This document shows positions 1 to 7,008 of a stretch of DNA of 15,060 bases, piece after piece (position 1 is the stretch's first letter; every line of letters starts with the position of its first letter). A program made the position numbers and the translations under genes. A model generated the notes under the pieces. That model searched no databases. It was given only the letters and a program-made list of their open reading frames with translations, and was not told the origin of the DNA. The stretch is from an uncultured Collinsella sp. (GTDB lineage: Bacteria; Actinomycetota; Coriobacteriia; Coriobacteriales; Coriobacteriaceae): positions 1 to 15,060 of the forward strand of contig CAUDVX010000040.1 of assembly GCA_958452935.1 (NCBI GenBank), written 5' to 3'.

Positions 1-42
1 ACTGGACACGGGTTCTCGCATTCTTTCTGAGGTTGCGTTGAT

Positions 43-65
43 GCAATATGCAGACAACATATTGC
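43..65. repeat. Perfect 8-bp inverted repeat, function unknown
   Basis: GCATTGC-like arms: GCAATATG (43-50) and CATATTGC (58-65) form a perfect inverted repeat around a 7-nt centre. It lies about 70 bp beyond the stop codon of the PTS-phosphatase gene, in the 134-bp stretch at the window edge where no coding region is visible. It is AT-rich with no following T-run, so it looks more like an operator or a weak RNA hairpin than an intrinsic terminator. What it controls would lie outside the window. Confidence 0.35.
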
Positions 66-134
66 CACATTAGGGCGTTTGGCGCGGCAGTTTTGGCGAT
101 TTAGGACAACGGGCGTGCGTTTGATGGAGCGCGC

Positions 135-2585
135 CTAAATCAGCCTAAAATGCTCGAGCGCCGCAACGACACCGTCGTGATCGACGGTGTCGGTCACGTA
201 ATCGGCCTTATCCTTGAGATAGTCCGGTGCATTGCCCATGGCGATACCGACATCGACGGCGTTCATCAGCGAGACGTCATTGCTGGCGTCGCCGATGCCG
301 TATACGGTTCCGTGGTGGGGATCGAGGGCGTCGAGTACAGACTGGATGCCCCCGCGCTTCGTGCATTCGCGGGGCGAGATTTCGGTTACCTCGAGTTCGA
401 GCTCGTTAAAGCACAGCAGCGGCTCAAGTGCCTTATCTTGAGCGATGTGGTTGGCGAGCGATGTAGACATCAAGATCTTGTAGACACTGTAATGTTGCAG
501 CTGCGTGACTGCGTCGCCCAGGGTGCGCGCGTATCCGGGAGCATCGGGCGCATCGGCACTCATGCGCACGACGCCGTTGAGGCCCTCAAAGCGGATGACC
601 TCGCCCGATTGCTCAAGGTAGGGGGCAAGACGCTGCAGCATACTGGGCGTCATCGACAGATCGCGAATTGTGTGTCCGTTGATCTCGGCGTAACCGCCCG
701 CAAGACAGACGATGCCGGTCCAGGGCAGCTCAAGAAGTTTGGGGTGGATGCAGCTCAGGGTACGTCCCGTGCAGATAAAGGCCATGTTGCCGTTGGCGAC
801 AAACTCGCGGATTGCCTGCGAAACCGCCTCGTTGGGATAGGGGGAGAGGTCCCGCTCGTCTTCGGGAAGGTCTTGGGCGAGCCTGGGGTCTTGCCAGGCG
901 AGCGTTCCGTCGATATCGAAGAAGCAAATATTGCCGCGCTTATGGGCCGCGCTGGCGGCAGGGGAGGCCGAGGTGGTGGGCACAAATTCCGGCTCGAGGC
1001 CCATGATCTGGTCAAAATGCTCTTTAACGCGGGGAACGGAGATGCCGATAATCACCTGGGCGGTCTTGCCCGTAATGATGAGGCCCTTGGCGCCCACTGC
1101 GACAAACGACGCGTTATCTGCAACGATGGAAGGGTCTGCGACCTCGACGCGCAGGCGCGTGGCGCAGTTGGTTGCGCCCACGATATTGCCAACGCCACCT
1201 AAAAGCTGAATTACCCGCTCAGCGAGGACGTGATCTTGATCGGATCGACTATTGACCTCGTCATTGGGAGATTGCTCTTTGGCAAAGTCGCTTCCCGTTA
1301 AACAATCGATTGCCGCGCGATTGACGACATGATCCTCGCGGCCCGGAGTCTTAAGGTCATAGACCAAGATGAGTGCTCGAAAACTAACAAAAAAGATGAG
1401 GCTAAAGGCAAGGCCGATACCGAGCGCCAAAAGATAGGCACCGGCATGCGTGCGCATGAGCGGAATAAAGTTGAAGGCTGCCATCTCCATGAGGCCGCCC
1501 GAGAAGATGCCGACGATGCCAAAGAGATTCATGGCTGTGGCAAGGCAAGACGATAAGACGGCGTAGAGCAAAAAGAGCCCGGGGTGGGTGAACATAAAGA
1601 GAAACTCGAGTGGCTCGGTAACGCCGCAAACCACCGAAGCGATGATGGCGGGAACAAGGATGACCCTGAGGCCGGCGCGGCGCTCGGGTTTTGCGGTGGA
1701 GTAGAACGCAGCTGCGATGGCAGGAAGGCCAAAGAGCTTGACCCAGCCGGTGGCGGTAAAACCGGCCCACGGCGCAAGCTCATTAAGGGGGCGCGTGCTA
1801 TGGGAGAGGATGGGGAGCAAACTGCTCCACGTGGCGTAGATGCCGTCGTTAATGACCAGGTTGTCGTAGTAGATCGGCATGTAGAGCAGGTGGTGCAGGC
1901 CAAAGGGCTCGAGTGCTCGTTCTAAAAAGACAAAGATGCCCACGCCAAAGGGACCGACGCCTGCAAGCGCGTGACGCAGCGTATCGGTTACATCGTATAC
2001 GTAGGGCACGATGGCGGCCGAGATAGCAGCAAGGGCAAACACGGCAAAAAAGCTGATGAGGTAGACCAGCGAGGAGCCCGAGAAGGTGCCGAGCCAATCG
2101 GGAACCTTGGCATCGTAGAAGCGGTCATGGATGGCAACGACGGTTGCCGATACCGCCAGCGGGCCGATAATGCCGGTGTCGAGCGTCTTGATGCCGTCGA
2201 TGACGGTGATACCGCTGGCGGAGGTCAAAGATGACGGGTACTCAAGTCCAAGGTTGTCTCCGCTCAGCTTAATGATCTCGCTCAAAAAGAAGCAGTAGGC
2301 AAAATAGGCGACGAGAGCCTCGAGGCAGCAACGAGCCGGTTGTTTTTGGGCAAGACCGATGGGCAGCGCTACGGCAAAAAGGAGCGGGAGGCGTTTAAAG
2401 ACCGTCCACGAGCCGCGCTGGATGATAGCCCAGAAAACGTACCAAGGGGTTCCGTATACGGCGAGATCGCCGACGATGTCCGCAGTCGTTGCGAGAGCGG
2501 AGACGCCGACCATGAGGCCTGATATAGAAAACAGCATGGCGGGCGCGAACATTGCCCCGCCAAAGCGTTGGATTTTTTGCAGCAT
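135..2585 (-). CDS. PTS EIIC-EIIB sugar permease fused to a Cof-type HAD phosphatase
   Basis: This 816-residue inner-membrane protein should take up and phosphorylate a glucose- or maltose-type sugar using phosphate relayed from a separate EIIA. Residues 1 to about 410 are a polytopic EIIC domain of the glucose/maltose/GlcNAc family, with the landmarks LEPFGLHH and GVTEPLEF. Residues about 450-530 are EIIB, with the phospho-accepting Cys474 in NCATRLR. From about 550 to the end is a complete HAD-IIB (Cof) phosphatase: DIDGT with Asp557/Asp559, then GDASND with Asp766/Asp770. No EIIA domain is present. The start is supported by GGAAGG six bases upstream. The gene is divergent from a TreR-like regulator, with a palindromic operator at 2627-2638. 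Family knowledge supports each domain. That the phosphatase acts on the sugar phosphate imported by the same chain is my inference; a broad-specificity role is the alternative. Confidence 0.9.
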   Translation of the reverse strand: MLQKIQRFGGAMFAPAMLFSISGLMVGVSALATTADIVGDLAVYGTPWYVFWAIIQRGSWTVFKRLPLLFAVALPIGLAQKQPARCCLEALVAYFAYCFFLSEIIKLSGDNLGLEYPSSLTSASGITVIDGIKTLDTGIIGPLAVSATVVAIHDRFYDAKVPDWLGTFSGSSLVYLISFFAVFALAAISAAIVPYVYDVTDTLRHALAGVGPFGVGIFVFLERALEPFGLHHLLYMPIYYDNLVINDGIYATWSSLLPILSHSTRPLNELAPWAGFTATGWVKLFGLPAIAAAFYSTAKPERRAGLRVILVPAIIASVVCGVTEPLEFLFMFTHPGLFLLYAVLSSCLATAMNLFGIVGIFSGGLMEMAAFNFIPLMRTHAGAYLLALGIGLAFSLIFFVSFRALILVYDLKTPGREDHVVNRAAIDCLTGSDFAKEQSPNDEVNSRSDQDHVLAERVIQLLGGVGNIVGATNCATRLRVEVADPSIVADNASFVAVGAKGLIITGKTAQVIIGISVPRVKEHFDQIMGLEPEFVPTTSASPAASAAHKRGNICFFDIDGTLAWQDPRLAQDLPEDERDLSPYPNEAVSQAIREFVANGNMAFICTGRTLSCIHPKLLELPWTGIVCLAGGYAEINGHTIRDLSMTPSMLQRLAPYLEQSGEVIRFEGLNGVVRMSADAPDAPGYARTLGDAVTQLQHYSVYKILMSTSLANHIAQDKALEPLLCFNELELEVTEISPRECTKRGGIQSVLDALDPHHGTVYGIGDASNDVSLMNAVDVGIAMGNAPDYLKDKADYVTDTVDHDGVVAALEHFRLI

Positions 2586-2626
2586 GTTCTGCCTTCCGAA
2601 TATCGAGGCGCGTTGCGCGTGGGGAA

Positions 2627-2638
2627 ACGTTTAAACAA
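2627..2638. promoter_or_regulatory. Operator site A (TreR/GntR-type palindrome) before the PTS-phosphatase gene
   Basis: ACGTTTAAACAA, with a perfect GTTTAAAC core at 2629-2636, matches the palindrome found at four other intergenic sites in this window. It lies 42 bp upstream of the PTS-phosphatase start codon and just downstream of a candidate -10 box, a position suited to repression. Confidence 0.6.
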
Positions 2639-2645
2639 TGGATTC

Positions 2646-2651
2646 ATTGTA
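2646..2651 (-). promoter_or_regulatory. Candidate -10 box for the PTS-phosphatase gene
   Basis: TACAAT on the minus strand is identical to the proposed malQ -10 box. It would place the transcription start near 2639, right at operator A. I see no convincing -35 box at the expected distance, so this is tentative. Confidence 0.35.
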
Positions 2652-2748
2652 GAGGACCAGACGAGTGTCGTACCGGCAGTTTTGAGCGAAACCGATTTGG
2701 GCATGACAGAAACCGTCAACGGCTAAATCCTGTCGCTTCACCGATATT

Positions 2749-2760
2749 CGGTTTAAACAA
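2749..2760. promoter_or_regulatory. Operator site B before the GntR-family regulator gene
   Basis: CGGTTTAAACAA has the same GTTTAAAC core (2751-2758) as site A. It lies 55 bp upstream of the regulator start codon. A weak promoter (TTTAAA at 2752-2757, 16-nt spacer, TATCGT at 2774-2779) would have its -35 inside the palindrome, as expected for autorepression. Sites A and B are 122 bp apart in the divergent intergenic region. Confidence 0.6.
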
Positions 2761-2814
2761 CTTTAAGAAATGCTATCGTGCCTAGCCGGAAATGAATAAT
2801 GTAGAGGTGAAACA

Positions 2815-3534
2815 ATGCCAAAAGCGATATACGAAGGAATCTACCGAGAAATACGCTCGCGCATCATTAATGGGACCTATGCGTTTCAGGAGATGCTGCC
2901 AACCGAAGCCGAGCTGACCGCGGAATTTGGCTGCACGCGCAATACCGTCCGCCGCGCTTTGAGCATGCTGGCCGACGGGATGTTTGTGCAGCCCATACAC
3001 GGCAAGGGCGTGCGCGTTATTTGGCTTAAGGGCGAAACCGACATGTTGGGCGCACTCGAAGAGGTTGAGTCGTTTGGCGAGTTTGCAAAGCGCAACAATG
3101 CCGTTGCATCGACGGACGTTAAGTCTTTCGAACATCTGGTTTGCACCGAGCAACTCTCTCGTCACCTGGGCTTTAAGGTGGGCGAGGAGTTGATTCGCGT
3201 AGTGCGTGTCCGAAGCCTCAACGGCAACGCGCGCCAAGTGGACCATGGCTATTTTTTGGCGTCGATCGCCAAGGGCCTGACTCCCGAGATCGCGGCAGAT
3301 TCTATTTACGGCTATCTGGAGCACAAGCGCGGTGTCAAAGTGATGGCGAGCCGTCGTACGGTGAGTGTCGAGCTCGCCAACGATGAGGACTGCAGCTATC
3401 TTGACCTCGGCAAATACAACTGCGTTGCCGTCATGGAGAGTCAGTCGTACACCTCGGATGGCATCTTGTTTGAGGTGACGCACACTCGCACACACCCCGA
3501 GATCTTCCATTACCGCGTCAATTCCAAGCGATAG
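2815..3534 (+). CDS. GntR-family transcriptional regulator (HutC/UTRA subfamily, TreR-like)
   Basis: This 239-residue DNA-binding regulator probably represses the sugar genes around it. Residues 1-70 form the GntR winged helix-turn-helix, with the characteristic run LPTEAELTAEFGCTRNTVRR followed by a G-K-G wing. Residues about 90-235 match the UTRA ligand-binding fold: SIYGYLE, the SRRTVSVE strand and the closing DGILFEVTHTR strand resemble TreR. The start is supported by AGAGGTGA upstream. The gene is divergent from the PTS-phosphatase and followed by the ABC operon. The palindrome near TTGTTTAAACAA occurs at all three of these transcription starts and before malQ. TreR of Bacillus responds to trehalose-6-phosphate; a phosphorylated disaccharide from the neighbouring PTS is therefore a reasonable effector guess, but the effector cannot be read from sequence. 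Confidence 0.88.
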   Translation: MPKAIYEGIYREIRSRIINGTYAFQEMLPTEAELTAEFGCTRNTVRRALSMLADGMFVQPIHGKGVRVIWLKGETDMLGALEEVESFGEFAKRNNAVASTDVKSFEHLVCTEQLSRHLGFKVGEELIRVVRVRSLNGNARQVDHGYFLASIAKGLTPEIAADSIYGYLEHKRGVKVMASRRTVSVELANDEDCSYLDLGKYNCVAVMESQSYTSDGILFEVTHTRTHPEIFHYRVNSKR

Positions 3535-3572
3535 CCGGCTAGCTCGCAGCCTGACGAGACTCATGGCCTCAA

Positions 3573-3627
3573 AGAGAAAACGCCCGGTCAAACCGACGGT
3601 ACATCGGCTTGACCGGGCGTTTTCTCT
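3573..3627. terminator. Long bidirectional intrinsic terminator after the regulator gene
   Basis: Arms of 24 nt (3573-3596 and 3604-3627) pair at 23 of 24 positions around a 7-nt loop. The outer part is AGAGAAAACG on the left and CGTTTTCTCT on the right, so both strands carry a T-rich 3' side. It separates the regulator from the ABC operon. Confidence 0.85.
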
Positions 3628-3645
3628 GCATTAGATAACAAATAA

Positions 3646-3657
3646 TTGTTTATACAA
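3646..3657. promoter_or_regulatory. Operator site C, upstream of the ABC operon
   Basis: TTGTTTATACAA is nearly perfectly palindromic and differs by one base from the TTGTATATACAA-type sequence I recall for Bacillus TreR operators. It lies 19 bp after the terminator and 75 bp (about seven helical turns) upstream of site D, so a repressor could bind both on the same face of the DNA. Confidence 0.6.
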
Positions 3658-3720
3658 AACTTGTCAAGTATCAAGTTGAAATTACCGTTCACCGAAGTTT
3701 TTCTACCGCTCTAGTAATAC

Positions 3721-3732
3721 TTGTTCAAACAA
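3721..3732. promoter_or_regulatory. Operator site D, upstream of the ABC operon
   Basis: TTGTTCAAACAA has a palindromic frame with one central departure from the consensus. It directly follows a possible -10 (TAATAC, 3715-3720) that lacks a clear -35, so the exact promoter is uncertain. Site D is 108 bp upstream of the binding-protein start codon. Confidence 0.6.
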
Positions 3733-3766
3733 CTAGCCAAATGGCGTATCGTTCAAATCAGCAAAA

Positions 3767-3817
3767 GGGGCAAAGTCCCCGAGCCAATCTCCGAAGGCGG
3801 CGGCAAAGGGTGCCGCC
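3767..3817 (+). promoter_or_regulatory. Structured 5' leader of the ABC operon
   Basis: Two hairpins lie between site D and the binding-protein gene: GGGG-CAAAGT-CCCC (3767-3780), and GGCGGCA-AAGGG-TGCCGCC (3799-3817) with a 7-bp stem. The second ends 23 nt before the start codon, just ahead of the GAAAGGG ribosome binding site. I do not recognise a known riboswitch consensus. An mRNA-stability element is the simplest reading. Confidence 0.4.
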
Positions 3818-3840
3818 ACGGTGTGAAAGGGTGGATTGTA

Positions 3841-5157
3841 ATGAAGAACGAAATGAGCAGAAGGCAGTTCCTGGGCTTTGCTGGTTCCGCGGCTGCAGTT
3901 CTTGGTCTGGGCCTCGTGGGTTGCGGTGGTTCTGCCGGCTCCGGCTCCTCTGCTTCTGGTGACGCTGCCGAGGTCTACTTCCTCCAATTCAAGCCCGAGG
4001 TCGACAAGGAGTGGAAGGAGATCGCCAAGGCCTATAAGAAGGAGAAGGGCGTCGAGGTCAAGATCGTGACCGCCGCTTCCAACACCTACGAGGAGAAGCT
4101 TAAGTCCGAGATGTCCAAGAGCTCCGCTCCGACCCTGTTCCAGGTCAACGGCCCCACCGGTCTTAAGAACTGGAAGGATTACTGCGCCGACCTGTCCGAT
4201 ACCAAGCTCCGCGGTGAGCTCATTGACGACTCCCTGGCTCTGCAGTCCGACGGCAAGGATGTGTGCATCGACTGGGTCCAGGAGAGCTTCGGCATCATCT
4301 ACAACAAGCAGCTGCTCGAGAAGGCTGGCTACAAGGCCGAGGACATCAACTCCTTCGACAAGCTGAAGGCTTGTGCCGACGACATCCAGGCCCGCAAGGA
4401 CGAGCTTGGTGTCGAGGGTGCCTTCACTTCCGCCGGCATGGACGACTCCTCCAGCTGGCGCTACACCACCCACCTTGCCAACATGCCGCTCTACTACGAG
4501 TTTGAGAAGGAGCACAACCAGGAGGACGACGAGATCAAGGGTGAGTTCCTCGACAACTACAAGCAGATCTTCGACCTGTACATCACCGACTCCACCTGCG
4601 ATCCTTCGCAGCTTGCTTCCAAGACCGGCGACGACGCCACCAACGAGTTCGCAACCGGCAAGGCCGTTTTCTACCAGAACGGCTCTTGGGCCTACTCTGA
4701 CCTCGTCAAGGCCGGCATGACCGACGATCAGATTGGCATGATGCCGATCTACATCGGTGTTGACGGCGAGGAGAACCAGGGCCTGTGCTCCGGCGGCGAG
4801 AACTACTGGTGCGTCAGTTCCCAGGCTTCCGAGGATGCCCAGAAGGCCACCGAGGACTTCATGTATTGGTGCGTCACCGCTGACACCCCGACCAGCATCA
4901 TCGCCGACAAGATGGGTCTGACCGCTCCGTTCAAGAGCGCCAAGGAGACCACCAACGTCTTCTCGCAGCAGGCCGTTGCCATGGCCAAGGACGGCAAGAA
5001 GACCGTCGCTTGGGACTTCGTCTACATTCCCTCCGAGGAGTGGAAGAAGAACCTCAAGCAGGCTCTGATTGCCTACGCTGCCGATAACAGCAAGTGGGAC
5101 GGCGTCAAGAACGCCTTCGTCGATGGCTGGAAGACCGAGAAGGCCGCTTCCGAGTAA
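3841..5157 (+). CDS. CUT1 ABC transporter sugar-binding lipoprotein with Tat signal
   Basis: This 438-residue extracytoplasmic protein captures a sugar and delivers it to the permeases encoded just downstream. The N-terminus has a twin-arginine motif (SRRQFLG, Arg7-Arg8), a hydrophobic stretch and the lipobox LVGC with Cys28, then a Gly/Ser-rich tether. It should therefore be exported folded by Tat and lipidated. The mature part looks like family 1 solute-binding proteins. The ATG at 3841 is chosen because of the signal peptide and GAAAGGGTGG upstream; reading on from the TTG at 3721 would bury the signal behind 40 unrelated residues and start inside operator D. Codon use is strongly C-ending, suggesting high expression. 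Context (shared operator with malQ) suggests maltodextrin or a related alpha-glucoside. The ligand itself is inference. Confidence 0.9.
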   Translation: MKNEMSRRQFLGFAGSAAAVLGLGLVGCGGSAGSGSSASGDAAEVYFLQFKPEVDKEWKEIAKAYKKEKGVEVKIVTAASNTYEEKLKSEMSKSSAPTLFQVNGPTGLKNWKDYCADLSDTKLRGELIDDSLALQSDGKDVCIDWVQESFGIIYNKQLLEKAGYKAEDINSFDKLKACADDIQARKDELGVEGAFTSAGMDDSSSWRYTTHLANMPLYYEFEKEHNQEDDEIKGEFLDNYKQIFDLYITDSTCDPSQLASKTGDDATNEFATGKAVFYQNGSWAYSDLVKAGMTDDQIGMMPIYIGVDGEENQGLCSGGENYWCVSSQASEDAQKATEDFMYWCVTADTPTSIIADKMGLTAPFKSAKETTNVFSQQAVAMAKDGKKTVAWDFVYIPSEEWKKNLKQALIAYAADNSKWDGVKNAFVDGWKTEKAASE

Positions 5158-5192
5158 GCAGTTGCTGCCCAAGCTATCTGATTAGCGACAGG

Positions 5193-5224
5193 GGGGGCGG
5201 GCAGACGTTGGTTTGCCCGCCCCC
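5193..5224 (+). promoter_or_regulatory. Intercistronic GC hairpin after the binding-protein gene
   Basis: GGGGGCGGGCA (5193-5203) pairs perfectly with TGCCCGCCCCC (5214-5224) over a 10-nt loop. There is no T-run after it, and the ribosome binding site of the next gene follows directly (GCATATTGAAAGG). It is most likely an mRNA 3'-end stabiliser or partial attenuator that keeps binding-protein mRNA in excess over the permeases. Confidence 0.65.
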
Positions 5225-5246
5225 TGCATATTGAAAGGACCCTTTT

Positions 5247-6101
5247 ATGGGCAAAGCACTCAAGCGCTGGTGGCCGCTCTTTATGCTGCCCACGTGCCTG
5301 GCGTTTATGATCGGGTTCGTGATCCCTTTTATCCAGGGCTTCTATCTCTCGTTCTGCCAGTTTATTATCATTAGTAATGCGCACTTTGTCGGTATCGAGA
5401 ACTACGTGCGCGCGCTGTCCGATCCGCAGTTCTCCACGTCGTTCTTCTTTACCGTGGCGTTTGCCTTCCTGTCGACGGTGCTCATCAACGTGATCGCCCT
5501 GGCCATTGCGCAGGCGCTCACCCGCAAGGCGCTCAAAGGCACCAACATCTTCCGTACGATCTTCTTTATGCCTAACCTGATCGGCGGCATCGTGCTGGGC
5601 TACATTTGGCAGATTCTGATCAACTGCCTGCTCTCCAACGTGGGCGCCCAGCTCATCGCTCTTAACTCTGCTGCTGGCTTCTGGGGCCTTATCATCCTGA
5701 CCCTGTGGCAGCAGGTCGGCTACATGATGATCATCTACATCGCTGGTCTGCAGTCCATTCCGTCCGACTACATCGAGGCCGCCAAGGTCGACGGCGCTAC
5801 GGCATGGCAGACGTTTTGGAAGGTTAAGATCCCTAACCTGATGCCGACCATCACCATCTGCCTGTTCCTGTCCATCACCAACGGCTTTAAGCTGTTCGAC
5901 CAGAACCTCGCCCTCACCGGCGGCGCCCCCGCGCACTCCACCGAGATGCTCGCCCTGAACATCTACAACACGTTCTATTCGCGTGCCGGTATCGCATGGC
6001 AGGGCATTGGTCAGGCCAAGGCGGTTATCTTCTGCATCCTGGTCGTGGCCATCTCCATGATCCAGCTTAAGGCCACGAGGTCCAAGGAGGTGCAGCAGTA
6101 A
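5247..6101 (+). CDS. CUT1 ABC sugar transporter permease 1 (MalF/MsmF-type)
   Basis: This 284-residue integral membrane protein forms half of the sugar channel. It has about six transmembrane segments, and a short cytoplasmic N-terminus (GKALKRWWP) leads straight into the first helix. The EAA loop, which docks on the ATPase, is seen at residues 177 onward (EAAKVDGATAWQTFWKVKIP). The family of small MsmF/UgpA-like permeases is usually about 290 residues, so it is full length and lacks the long N-terminal insertion of enterobacterial MalF. GAAAGGA precedes the start. It overlaps the next gene by one base (TAATG), implying translational coupling and a heterodimer with permease 2. Substrate is not readable from the sequence alone. 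Confidence 0.92.
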   Translation: MGKALKRWWPLFMLPTCLAFMIGFVIPFIQGFYLSFCQFIIISNAHFVGIENYVRALSDPQFSTSFFFTVAFAFLSTVLINVIALAIAQALTRKALKGTNIFRTIFFMPNLIGGIVLGYIWQILINCLLSNVGAQLIALNSAAGFWGLIILTLWQQVGYMMIIYIAGLQSIPSDYIEAAKVDGATAWQTFWKVKIPNLMPTITICLFLSITNGFKLFDQNLALTGGAPAHSTEMLALNIYNTFYSRAGIAWQGIGQAKAVIFCILVVAISMIQLKATRSKEVQQ

Positions 6102-6940
6102 TGAAACGCGATAAGGTTATTAACCGCGCGCTCTCGATTTTCTTTACGATCCTGTCGCTCGCGTGGATCTACCCCGTGTTTATGATCGCGCTCAATTCCT
6201 TTAAGAAAGCGACCGCAATCAGCACCACCACGGCGTTCGATCTGCTCACGCCCGAGACGTTCAACGGCCTTGCAAACTACGTGCACGCTCTTAACGAGCA
6301 GGGCTTTGCCTCGGCGTTTATGTACTCGCTCATCATCACGGTCACGTCGGTCGTTCTGATCTTGGTGTGCTGCTCCATGTGCGCCTGGTACGTAGTCCGT
6401 GTCAACAGCAAGATCTCGAACTTCTTCTATTATCTGTTCGTCTTTTCTATGGTCGTGCCCTTCCAGATGCTCATGTTCACGCTGTCCAATTTGGCGGACC
6501 GCATCGGCTTCAACACGCCGTTCAACATCTGCTTTATCTACCTTGGCTTTGGCGCGGGCCTGGCGGTCTTTATGTTCGCCGGTTTTGTAAAGAACATCCC
6601 GCTCGAGATCGAGGAGGCGGCCATGATTGATGGCTGCAACCCGGTCCAGGTGTTCTTTAAGATCGTCCTTCCCATCATGAAGCCCACCTATCTTTCGGTC
6701 GGCATCCTCGAGACCATGTGGGTCTGGAACGACTATCTGCTGCCCTACCTTACGCTCGACTCCACCAAGTACAAGACCATTCCTATCTTGATCCAGTACT
6801 TCCGCGGCGGCTACGGCCACGTCGAGCTCGGCCCCATGATGGCCTGCATCATGATGGTCGTTATCCCTATCGTTATCATGTACATCCTCTGTCAGAAGTA
6901 CATCATCGACGGCGTGGTGGCAGGTGCCGTCAAGGGCTGA
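6101..6940 (+). CDS. CUT1 ABC sugar transporter permease 2 (MalG/MsmG-type)
   Basis: This 279-residue integral membrane protein is the partner of permease 1 in the channel. Six hydrophobic segments are visible, and the EAA loop lies at residues 172 onward (EAAMIDGCNPVQVFFKIVLP), with the conserved Gly nine residues before the I-x-LP end. The C-terminal end, QKYIIDGVVAGAVKG, is the typical MalG/MsmG/UgpE tail that reaches toward the ATPase. The start codon overlaps the stop of permease 1 in TAATG, and the AAGGAGG inside the end of the upstream gene (6084-6090) serves as ribosome binding site. Its length is normal for the family. Confidence 0.93.
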   Translation: MKRDKVINRALSIFFTILSLAWIYPVFMIALNSFKKATAISTTTAFDLLTPETFNGLANYVHALNEQGFASAFMYSLIITVTSVVLILVCCSMCAWYVVRVNSKISNFFYYLFVFSMVVPFQMLMFTLSNLADRIGFNTPFNICFIYLGFGAGLAVFMFAGFVKNIPLEIEEAAMIDGCNPVQVFFKIVLPIMKPTYLSVGILETMWVWNDYLLPYLTLDSTKYKTIPILIQYFRGGYGHVELGPMMACIMMVVIPIVIMYILCQKYIIDGVVAGAVKG

Positions 6941-6964
6941 TGCCGTAACTGTTTTGCAAGTTTC

Positions 6965-6991
6965 TGCGGCGCCCCTCAGCGCGGCGCCGCA
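6965..6991 (+). promoter_or_regulatory. Intercistronic GC hairpin before the ATPase gene
   Basis: TGCGGCGCC (6965-6973) and GGCGCCGCA (6983-6991) form a perfect 9-bp stem with a 9-nt loop. It is followed by GCATATCGAAAGG, almost identical to the sequence after the hairpin at 5193-5224. No T-run follows, so it is probably an mRNA processing or stability element and not a terminator. Confidence 0.6.
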
Positions 6992-7008
6992 TATCGAAAG
7001 GTAGAGAC

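Noticed and set aside
3767..3817. Glycine or cyclic-di-GMP riboswitch in the ABC leader, suggested by GGCAAAG and CCGAAGG segments
   Set aside because: The conserved core order, tetraloop and pseudoknot positions of those classes are not present, and the leader is too short for a complete aptamer plus expression platform.
3721..3840. 40-residue N-terminal extension of the binding protein from a TTG at 3721
   Set aside because: The start would lie inside operator D without a ribosome binding site, and would place the twin-arginine signal in the middle of the protein.
3733..5172. 479-residue open frame antisense to the binding-protein gene, rich in Leu, Val and Gly
   Set aside because: It mirrors the strongly C/G-ending codons of the real gene, spans it almost exactly, has no recognisable domain or ribosome binding site, and its composition is what the reverse frame of a highly biased gene yields.
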